A stretch of DNA of 6,213 nt from Verrucomicrobia bacterium UBA1263. Its GTDB lineage: Bacteria > Verrucomicrobiota > Verrucomicrobiia > Limisphaerales > UBA1412. The notes under the pieces are model-generated. The model searched no databases, had not been told where the DNA came from, and was given only the letters and a program-made list of their open reading frames with translations. A program made the position numbers and the translations under genes. The stretch covers positions 15,787-21,999 of the forward strand of contig DBVN01000117.1 in the NCBI GenBank assembly GCA_002308515.1, in the 5' to 3' direction. Position 1 is the first letter of the stretch. The number at the start of each line of letters is the position of its first letter. Shown one piece after another: positions 1-5,788 of this stretch.

Positions 1-116
1 TGACGATGGCACAGTCGAACGATCTGTTCCGTTGTCAGGGACAGATTCCCATTTCGATTGTCTATCAATATGAAGTCGTTCCCGGCTCCATTCATTTTTA
101 TAAAATCCACCAGCAT
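1..116 (-). CDS. dapF: Diaminopimelate epimerase, N-terminal part (runs off the left edge)
   Basis: DapF converts LL- to meso-diaminopimelate in the cytoplasm, the precursor of lysine and of the peptidoglycan cross-link. Only the first 38 codons are here, read leftward from ATG at 116-114. The start of the protein reads M-L-V-D-F-I-K-M-N-G-A-G-N-D-F-I-L-I-D-N, which matches the family N-terminus (F-x-K-M-H-G-x-G-N-D-F-x-x-x-D); the usual His is Asn here. It is followed by a segment ending L-C-H-R, where family members continue towards R-x-x-G-I-G-A-D-G. Both catalytic cysteines lie outside the window. The start is supported by homology and by an AGAGG Shine-Dalgarno on the minus strand (126-122), five bases before the ATG. 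The frame stays open upstream to an in-frame TTG, but that would add residues the family does not have. The gene is divergent from the AT-rich gene pair at 366. Confidence 0.9.
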   Translation of the reverse strand, partial: MLVDFIKMNGAGNDFILIDNRNGNLSLTTEQIVRLCHR

Positions 117-315
117 AACCGCCTCTTTGATTTTAACTAACTCTCCTTTTCGATTCAAGGGGGAACGTGAGTATCTTTTATTTTTAAGTAAAACGAATGA
201 CCAATCATTTGATAAAGCTTTTATTGAAGAATAAAAAGGCAGAAACAGGTTGTTATATTTCTTAAAAAATGTTGGAATTTTATCTTTAATTTGTTGAGAT
301 AATGAGAATTAAGCA

Positions 316-345
316 TTGACATCCTTTCTGTATTGTAAATACTAA
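316..345 (+). promoter_or_regulatory. Possible sigma-70-type promoter for the 366 gene
   Basis: A perfect TTGACA lies at 316-321. The best -10 options downstream are AATACT (338-343, 16-base spacer) or TACTAA (340-345, 18-base spacer), both only partial matches to TATAAT. Transcription would start near 350-353 and leave a leader of only about 13-16 bases before the ATG at 366, with no clear Shine-Dalgarno. The -35 is convincing and the -10 is not. The local AT-richness makes chance matches likely. Confidence 0.35.
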
Positions 346-365
346 TTGCAAGTAAGTCGTATCTT

Positions 366-1673
366 ATGGACGCGCTAAAGAATGATCGGGAAAATACCTA
401 TTTTGGAAACAGTCATTTTCTGACCGGAATAATTTTATTGATTATTACTCTCTTTGCGTCAGGTGTTTTTATCCAATATACCCAAAAACAAGTCCAGACA
501 GTTCTGCAAGAACAGACCCTGCAATACCAAGAAAGAGAAAATCAGATTCAAAATCAAATAGATATAGCTAATACTCTTTACTTGGCAGAAGCAAATCGCA
601 TTAACGCAGAATTTCACGATCCGCTGGATCCTGTTTACTTGGTCAATCAGCTGTACAAACTAGATGACTCTGTAAATGAATATGAGCGAAACAGTCTTGC
701 TTTCTATTGTTTGCAAGGTTTACTGCTTAATGGGACTAATGCACTTCCGCCAATTAAAAACCTCCTCATAAACGGCCATAATTTTCATTTGAGCCTTAAA
801 AAAATCTATCCTTCCCGGACATTGCGTCAGGAAATAATGACTCTTTTAATATCAATGAAAAACCGTCCGGCAGCTGATTTACTCAGTCAACTGCTTCCAG
901 CTGCACAAGACGTGGCGGAGATGCGCAGACTTTGTGAGACGCTTCTGAGTGTTTCCGACGACTACCGACCTTATTGTATCAATGCAGCTCGTGAGATGTA
1001 TGATCGGTTGATGAGAGAACAAAAAGATGCAAATGCCAATGCGTCTGAAATAAGATCAATGCGCTCCATCCTTCTACAGCTTCTTCAGGATAGAGAATTT
1101 GCCGTAGGTCTCATGAAACAAAAAGCTTGGTGCAAAGAAAATGGAAAAGTTGATAGTGATCTGCTTTTGTTGTCGCACGAAGTTCTTCACGATTCCATTG
1201 TCCCATATTGTTATGAGGCCATGCTCTATCAACAGGAAAATCATAAAGAGATAGATCCTTTTTTGGCAGGCATAGCTCAAGAATACATTGCATACCCACA
1301 AGCTTCGGAAATTGTTTTAAACAGCTTGAAAAGTATCGCTTCTCCATCCGGTCGTTATCAATTTGTTATAAGTCTTTTTCCGATAGATGAAGATTTTGGT
1401 GGAAAAACAGGTTATATTCATTTTATCAACAACAAGGAAACGGATAATAATAATTTAAAAAACACAGATTCTGAGACGATCCAAAAAGCAAATGACCGAT
1501 TGCTTTTTTTGAATACGGTGGCGACTGAATTCGGGAATGATGTGATAATGTTGCGTCTGCTGGATATTATCCGATCCAGTCTTCAGCATACCGCCAGCAC
1601 CGATCCCGGAAAAGGGGAATGGACAGTAGATGATTCCACAAAGGAATTTATTCAGGATATTATGAAAAGATAA
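366..1673 (+). CDS. Membrane-anchored helical (HEAT-like) protein of unknown function, copy 1
   Basis: I do not recognise this 435-residue protein. Residues 18-37 form one hydrophobic segment (G-I-I-L-L-I-I-T-L-F at 21-30), most simply a signal anchor with the bulk of the protein outside the cytoplasm; orientation is inferred. Residues about 38-80 are Gln/Glu-rich with heptad-like spacing (Q-T-V-L-Q-E-Q, Q-E-R-E-N-Q-I-Q-N-Q-I), probably a coiled coil. The rest is mostly alpha-helical. Residues 150-196 look like HEAT-type helix pairs: an R-Q-E-I-M-T-L-L helix, a K-N-R-P turn, then A-A-D-L-L-S-Q-L-L. A G-H-N motif sits at 137-139. A polar Asn-rich stretch (about 355-370) separates a last helical block. 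No enzyme motif was seen. It aligns with the next gene over residues 111-142 and 157-196. The ATG at 366 is the only reasonable start, because an in-frame TAA lies at 336-338. The Shine-Dalgarno is weak or absent. DNA is clearly more AT-rich than in the chaperone gene downstream. Confidence 0.85.
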   Translation: MDALKNDRENTYFGNSHFLTGIILLIITLFASGVFIQYTQKQVQTVLQEQTLQYQERENQIQNQIDIANTLYLAEANRINAEFHDPLDPVYLVNQLYKLDDSVNEYERNSLAFYCLQGLLLNGTNALPPIKNLLINGHNFHLSLKKIYPSRTLRQEIMTLLISMKNRPAADLLSQLLPAAQDVAEMRRLCETLLSVSDDYRPYCINAAREMYDRLMREQKDANANASEIRSMRSILLQLLQDREFAVGLMKQKAWCKENGKVDSDLLLLSHEVLHDSIVPYCYEAMLYQQENHKEIDPFLAGIAQEYIAYPQASEIVLNSLKSIASPSGRYQFVISLFPIDEDFGGKTGYIHFINNKETDNNNLKNTDSETIQKANDRLLFLNTVATEFGNDVIMLRLLDIIRSSLQHTASTDPGKGEWTVDDSTKEFIQDIMKR

Positions 1674-1706
1674 GGAACTGTTAAGAAATACAAAAAAATA
1701 TCTTTC

Positions 1707-3050
1707 ATGGAAAAGTTTTATAAGATTGTTATTCCCTGTTTAGTCCTGTTTAGTTTGTCTATAGGATTTTCTATCTATATACAGTATTCTGGCAGATATG
1801 CTCTTAATACAACTTGCGAACAATGGGATGAAAGAATTCAAAAGCTTCAAACAGAATTGGATGGGATTCATTCTCAAATTGAAAATTTGAAAAAGCAAAA
1901 AACAGAATCGGATTCACCAGAACTGGAACCGAGTGTATTGATCGGACATCTCCAAAAAATGAAAGATTGGTCTGAGGTGTTTAATAAAAAAACTCCATCC
2001 ATAGAAATGAGGCGAGCACAATGTCATGACCAAATAAGAGAGGCATTTTTCATTTTTCGCGGTCTTCAAAATCAGAGGGAAAGATCCTTGAATGCCATTC
2101 GTGATTATTTGGCCGGAGGGCACAATGTTATTCTTTATAAATATGAAAAAGATGATACTTTTTCATTTAAAATCAAGGATGAGGAATACAAAATGGAGGC
2201 TGTGCCGGAAACTTCTCGTTTAGGTATGATCTATACTTTGGGGAATATCAAAACACCCTCTTCATTTACTCTTCTTTGTCAGATTATGCAAGGTTCTATC
2301 GACGTCAAAGAAATCGTGAGTGCGGGGAATATCCTTTTGGCTGCGAACAGAGAAGAATTTATCCAGTTAGTTCTAAGTGTCTATAAGACACGGTTCCCGG
2401 ATTTGAAGAGGGATGAACAAAATATGCTGTTGGCATATCTCAGGAAATTCAGTGAAGAGGATTATAAAGACCTGTTGTCAAAACTCAGCCTCTATGATGA
2501 AAATAACAAACTGAACATAGATACTTTGCGCAGAAAGGTAAAGCTTTTGAGAGAAGAAGCCATTTCAGAAGCTTATGAAGCCTTCAATCGGTCAGATGCT
2601 GATTTGCAGGACAAACTGGGTATTTTTGAAGCAATAAAGGATTTTATAGGGCGTAATGAGCAGGTGAACTCTATATTTATCAGTTTAGTCAATAGTCTTG
2701 ATGGGATCTATAAAGATACCTTTGGTTCGATTACTGTTTGGAGTCTGGTTCGATCCGATGAAAAAGAAGGAGATTCTCAGCAGTATTTAAACCTGTTGGA
2801 TCAATTGGCTATCACAAAAAATGAACAATCTTTTTTTGAGGAAACTGTAGAGTTAATGAGAGATTATGTGATTCAGCGAGGTGAATATGGCGCGGATTTT
2901 AATGAAACGGAATACCGGCAAAAAATTAAAGATTCCGGTTATTCTGAAAGATTCATAAACCGGATAAACGACATCATTCAAGAACATCCCGATCTAATGG
3001 ATCAAGTGGATCCGATGGATTATACATTGGCGATACAGCCTCCTTGGTAA
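1707..3050 (+). CDS. Membrane-anchored helical (HEAT-like) protein of unknown function, copy 2
   Basis: This 447-residue protein is unrecognised and has the same plan as its upstream neighbour. Residues 7-27 are a membrane anchor (I-V-I-P-C-L-V-L-F-S-L-S-I-G), preceded by K3 and K6, which favours an N-in orientation. Residues 38-67 are a likely coiled coil (I-Q-K-L-Q-T-E-L-D-G-I-H-S-Q-I-E-N-L-K-K). A long alpha-helical body follows. Residues 112-143 align without gaps to residues 111-142 of copy 1, with 11 of 32 identical by my count, including G-L and the G-H-N motif (138-140 here). Residues 174-212 align to copy 1 residues 157-195, with shared L-L-x-Q and D-V-x-E. Copy 2 carries about 16 extra residues between these blocks. 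The C-terminal halves are not obviously alignable. The gene starts 33 bases after copy 1, in the same frame, and is probably co-transcribed with it. No Shine-Dalgarno sits close to the ATG. Its stop is 13 bases from the convergent chaperone stop. Confidence 0.85.
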   Translation: MEKFYKIVIPCLVLFSLSIGFSIYIQYSGRYALNTTCEQWDERIQKLQTELDGIHSQIENLKKQKTESDSPELEPSVLIGHLQKMKDWSEVFNKKTPSIEMRRAQCHDQIREAFFIFRGLQNQRERSLNAIRDYLAGGHNVILYKYEKDDTFSFKIKDEEYKMEAVPETSRLGMIYTLGNIKTPSSFTLLCQIMQGSIDVKEIVSAGNILLAANREEFIQLVLSVYKTRFPDLKRDEQNMLLAYLRKFSEEDYKDLLSKLSLYDENNKLNIDTLRRKVKLLREEAISEAYEAFNRSDADLQDKLGIFEAIKDFIGRNEQVNSIFISLVNSLDGIYKDTFGSITVWSLVRSDEKEGDSQQYLNLLDQLAITKNEQSFFEETVELMRDYVIQRGEYGADFNETEYRQKIKDSGYSERFINRINDIIQEHPDLMDQVDPMDYTLAIQPPW

Positions 3051-3063
3051 TTGCTTTTACCAC

Positions 3064-4944
3064 TTAGATCAGCCCCCGTTTTTTCAACAGGGCTTCCATG
3101 GCTTTGTCCATCACCAGATCCGCCAGCGGCCGGGTGCAGTTGTCCAGAGCTGTGTTGGCGGCTTTCAGCTTCAGGATGTCTCCGATCTTGGTCACGGGAT
3201 CCTCTGTTTCCAGTGCCTGTTCGATATTGCGCAGAGCCGTTTCGATCTTTTCGCGCTGTGCCGCCGGCAGTTCCTGACCGCAGTCCGTCAAGCCGTTGCG
3301 GGTCGCCAGGATGGTGTCGCGGGCGCGGATCTTGATCTCGATCCATTGGCGGGCTTTGATGTCGTCCCGTGCGTGGTCAATGGATTCCTGCACCATTTTC
3401 TGGACATCTTCATCTTTGACATCAATCGTGGATTTGATCGGCACCACGACTTCTTTGCCGGTCTTGGTATCCCGTGCCAGCACGTGCAGGATGCCGTCCG
3501 CGTCTATCTCGAATTGAACTCCCACACGGGGAACCCCTTTGGGAGCCGGTTCAAAGTCAATGGTAAAGCGCCCCAGACTCCAGTTATCGCTGGCGCGTTC
3601 CCGTTCTCCCTGAAGCACATGGATCAGCATATTGGGCTGATAATCCACCGCTGTCGTAAACAGCTCGCCGGCCTTGGTCGGGATAGTCGTGTTTCGGGGG
3701 ATGATCACGTTCATCAGTCCGCCGAAAGTTTCGATCCCCAGCGAAAGCGGAGTTACATCCAGCAGCAGGACGTTTTCCAGATTCCCCGAAAGGATCTCCG
3801 CCTGAACGGCCGCGCCCAGAGCAATGGCTTCATCCGGATGCTGGGAAGTGTTCAGTTCCGGGCCTTTTTGGCCGGAAGGCTGATCCGGGTCGGGACAATG
3901 GAAGATCTCGGCCACCATCCTGCGTATCAGGGGCATACGGGTCTGACCACCGACCAGGATGACCTGATCCAGATCTTCCGGTTCCAGATGTGCGTCGGAA
4001 AGGGAATGCAGGCAGTGGGCACGGGTCCGCTGAACGATGTCGCGGGTCAGATCTTCCAGCTTCTGCCGGGTCAGAGTATAGTCCAGACTGTACTGCGGTG
4101 TGATAAAGGGGATAGCGACACGGGTTTCCGTCAGCTTGCTGAGTTGTTTCTTGGCGGCTTCGGCGGCTTCTCTCACGCGCGCCGTTTGCTCCAGATTCTG
4201 GGTCAGATCCAGTCCCGACTGTTCCCGGATGATTTGGAACAGATGTTCCACGACCCGTTTGTCCAGGTCGTCGCCTCCCAGCCGGGTATCTCCATGAGTG
4301 GAAAGCACTTGGAAAACACCCTTGTTCAGCTCCAGGATGCTGAGGTCGAAAGTGCCTCCGCCGAAATCGTAAACCGCTATCTTGGAATGATCTTTGAGCT
4401 TGTCCAGCCCGTAAGCCAGTGCCGCCGCGGTCGGTTCATTGATGATGCGCTCCACCACGAACCCGGCCAGTTCGCCGGCCTTGCGGGTGGCGTTGCGCTG
4501 GGCATCGTTGAAATAGGCGGGGACCGTGATGACGGCATGTGTGACCGGTTCGCCGAAAAAGACTTCCGCGTCGTGTTTCAGCTTGGACAGGATCAGTGAT
4601 GAGATCTCTTCGGGAGTCCACGCGCGTCCGTACAGGTTGACGGTGACTCCTTCATGGCCTTTGCCTTCGATCGGATAGGTGACCAGCATCTCCTCGGCCG
4701 GGATCTCGCTGCCGCGCCGTCCCATAAAGCGCTTGATGGAGTAAACCGTCTGTCCCGGCTTGAGGGAACGGGTGCGCGCCGCCTCATATCCCACAACGGG
4801 TGTGCTTTCCGCGTTCGGGAAATAGACCACCGATGGAGTGATGCGCTGTCCCTGTTCATCCGCGATGACCAGCGGGATGCCGCTGTCCACGGTCGCGGCC
4901 AGTGAATTGGTCGTTCCAAGATCTATGCCGATAATCCTACTCAT
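3064..4944 (-). CDS. Hsp70-family molecular chaperone (DnaK/HscA-like), complete
   Basis: This is an ATP-dependent cytoplasmic folding chaperone of 626 residues, close to DnaK (638 in E. coli) and HscA (616). The ATPase domain covers about 1-385. Its motifs are phosphate-1 I-G-I-D-L-G-T-T-N-S (5-14), V-P-A-Y-F-N-D-A-Q-R (141-150), I-N-E-P-T-A-A-A-L-A-Y-G (168-179), phosphate-2 D-F-G-G-G-T-F-D (193-200), G-G-D-D-L-D (223-228) and adenosine motif V-G-G-Q-T-R-M-P (331-338). The linker L-L-L-D-V-T-P-L-S-L-G-I-E-T is at 393-406, and the substrate-binding beta domain runs to about 510 (R-N-T-T-I-P, H-V-L-Q-G-E-R-E). The lid (about 511-626), with its D-I-K-A-R-Q-W-x-E-x-K pattern, resembles HscA (D-V-K-A-R-M-L-A-E-Q-K) more than DnaK. 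The protein ends K-K-R-G-L-I with no acidic tail. About 12 extra residues lie at 350-369. The ATG at 4944 is chosen because the motif then begins at residue 5; an upstream in-frame ATG at 5022 would add 26 residues not found in the family. No co-chaperone (grpE, dnaJ, hscB) or isc gene is in the window, so DnaK versus HscA is unresolved. Confidence 0.93.
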   Translation of the reverse strand: MSRIIGIDLGTTNSLAATVDSGIPLVIADEQGQRITPSVVYFPNAESTPVVGYEAARTRSLKPGQTVYSIKRFMGRRGSEIPAEEMLVTYPIEGKGHEGVTVNLYGRAWTPEEISSLILSKLKHDAEVFFGEPVTHAVITVPAYFNDAQRNATRKAGELAGFVVERIINEPTAAALAYGLDKLKDHSKIAVYDFGGGTFDLSILELNKGVFQVLSTHGDTRLGGDDLDKRVVEHLFQIIREQSGLDLTQNLEQTARVREAAEAAKKQLSKLTETRVAIPFITPQYSLDYTLTRQKLEDLTRDIVQRTRAHCLHSLSDAHLEPEDLDQVILVGGQTRMPLIRRMVAEIFHCPDPDQPSGQKGPELNTSQHPDEAIALGAAVQAEILSGNLENVLLLDVTPLSLGIETFGGLMNVIIPRNTTIPTKAGELFTTAVDYQPNMLIHVLQGERERASDNWSLGRFTIDFEPAPKGVPRVGVQFEIDADGILHVLARDTKTGKEVVVPIKSTIDVKDEDVQKMVQESIDHARDDIKARQWIEIKIRARDTILATRNGLTDCGQELPAAQREKIETALRNIEQALETEDPVTKIGDILKLKAANTALDNCTRPLADLVMDKAMEALLKKRGLI

Positions 4945-5080
4945 ATCGCCGATAGAAAGTATGTGCCGAAAAAGGTTTTTTTTCAAATGGATAATATATA
5001 AGGCAGAAAGAATGGGAATCATAAGCGGGGCTACTGATCAAAAGCGTTGACCGTCCGCGGATGATGCTTGATTTTTCGTC

Positions 5081-5109
5081 TTGTATGGCTGATTCCAAAA
5101 AGGTAAAGT
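5081..5109 (+). promoter_or_regulatory. Weak candidate promoter for efp
   Basis: TTGTAT (5081-5086) and TAAAGT (5104-5109) are separated by 17 bases. This would start transcription near 5116 and give a leader of about 40 bases before efp. The -10 matches four of six consensus bases and the -35 only three. It is the best-spaced pair I found in the 211-base spacer between the divergent chaperone and efp genes. I found no convincing -35/-10 pair for the chaperone on the minus strand; TATGAT at 5023-5018 has no matching -35. Confidence 0.22.
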
Positions 5110-5155
5110 AAGGCGTTCCCGCGCTCAAGTGGGAGAAGATAGATAAAGAAAACTT

Positions 5156-5719
5156 ATGCCGAGCGCAAACGATATTCGTAAAGGGCAAGCCCTTATTTAT
5201 AATAATGACGTCTGTGTCGTTCTGGAATGCACACACCGTACACCGGGTAACCTCCGTGCATTCGTGCAGGTCATTCTCAGAAGCCTGAAGACCGGCAAAT
5301 CGACAGATGTCCGTTTCAGTTCCACAGAAAAGGTGGAAGTCGTTCCGATGACGACCCAGAAGATGGAGTTCAGCTACAAAGACGGGGACGATTATGTATT
5401 TTCCGATCCTGAGACTTATGAGACCGTGACACTGACCCCGGAACTGCTGGGAGACGCTGTCAATTATCTGGTGGAGAACGCGATGGTGACCGTTACCTTT
5501 GTGGAAGGCAAGGTCGTGGGTATTGAAATGCCTTCTTCCGTTGTTCTGACCGTGACCGATGCCCCTGAAGGTATCCGCGGCGACTCTGCCAACAACGTGA
5601 TGAAGACCGTCACGCTGGAGACCGGCATCAACGTCCAGGCTCCGCTCTTCATCAAGACCGGTGAGAAGATCAAGATCGATACCCGCACCGGTAAATACAT
5701 GGAAAGAGCCAACGGCTAG
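5156..5719 (+). CDS. efp: Translation elongation factor P
   Basis: EF-P binds between the ribosomal P and E sites and promotes peptide-bond formation at proline stretches. The 187 residues match the family's usual length and cover all three domains: a KOW-like domain I (about 1-64), OB domain II (about 66-127) and C-terminal OB domain III (about 130-187). The C-terminal family signature is clear: G-I-R-G-D-S-A-N-N near 139-147, L-E-T-G-I-N-V-Q-A-P-L-F-I-K-T-G-E-K-I-K around 154-173, then D-T-R-T-G-K-Y. The domain I loop that reaches the peptidyl-transferase centre reads T-P-G-N-L-R-A-F (29-36). Aligned to E. coli P-G-K34-G-Q-A-F, the lysine that is beta-lysylated there is Asn32 here. The start fits the family (P-S-A-N-D-I-R-K-G). 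The nearest purine-rich stretch, GGGAG at 5131, is too far from the ATG to be a normal Shine-Dalgarno. A strong terminator follows, so efp is probably transcribed alone. Confidence 0.96.
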   Translation: MPSANDIRKGQALIYNNDVCVVLECTHRTPGNLRAFVQVILRSLKTGKSTDVRFSSTEKVEVVPMTTQKMEFSYKDGDDYVFSDPETYETVTLTPELLGDAVNYLVENAMVTVTFVEGKVVGIEMPSSVVLTVTDAPEGIRGDSANNVMKTVTLETGINVQAPLFIKTGEKIKIDTRTGKYMERANG

Positions 5720-5750
5720 TTGGTTCTTGTGATTGTTTACATGATGATCG

Positions 5751-5775
5751 AAAAGGCGGGATGACCGCCTTTTTT
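5751..5775 (+). terminator. Rho-independent terminator after efp
   Basis: AAAAGGCGG (5751-5759) pairs perfectly with CCGCCTTTT (5765-5773) around a five-base GATGA loop, and the T run extends through 5775. It lies 31 bases after the efp stop codon. This is a textbook intrinsic terminator on the plus strand. The A run on the left arm would also give a T run on the minus strand, so it could act in both directions. It ends only 13 bases before the thyA start. Confidence 0.9.
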
Positions 5776-5788
5776 GTCCGTTCCTGCT

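Noticed and set aside
3..140. Plus-strand open frame that looks like the C-terminal end of a gene, with TAA at 138-140
   Set aside because: The opposite strand encodes an unmistakable DapF N-terminus over the same bases (K-M-N-G-A-G-N-D-F), so this frame is its shadow.
219..236. AT-only inverted repeat TTTTATT-GAAG-AATAAAA in the dapF divergent spacer
   Set aside because: Seven A-T pairs in AT-rich DNA are expected by chance, and there is no GC core or T run.
366..3050. Transposase, toxin-antitoxin, CRISPR or phage origin for the AT-rich pair
   Set aside because: No catalytic motif, terminal inverted repeat, regular spaced repeats or typical small toxin/antitoxin gene sizes were seen.
3045..3062. 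Hairpin TGGTAA / TTACCA with a six-base loop between the convergent stop codons
   Set aside because: The stem has only six pairs, mostly A-T, and no T run follows on either strand. It could weakly slow polymerase but does not qualify as an intrinsic terminator.
3346..4599. 417-codon plus-strand open frame
   Set aside because: It lies entirely antisense to the Hsp70 gene, whose motifs are intact throughout. The frame shows no recognisable domains; it is a GC-driven shadow.
4945..5155. Search for a CIRCE (HrcA) element or heat-shock sigma promoter upstream of the Hsp70 gene
   Set aside because: No TTAGCACTC/GAGTGCTAA inverted repeat is present, and the CCCAT on the minus strand has no properly spaced CTTGAA.
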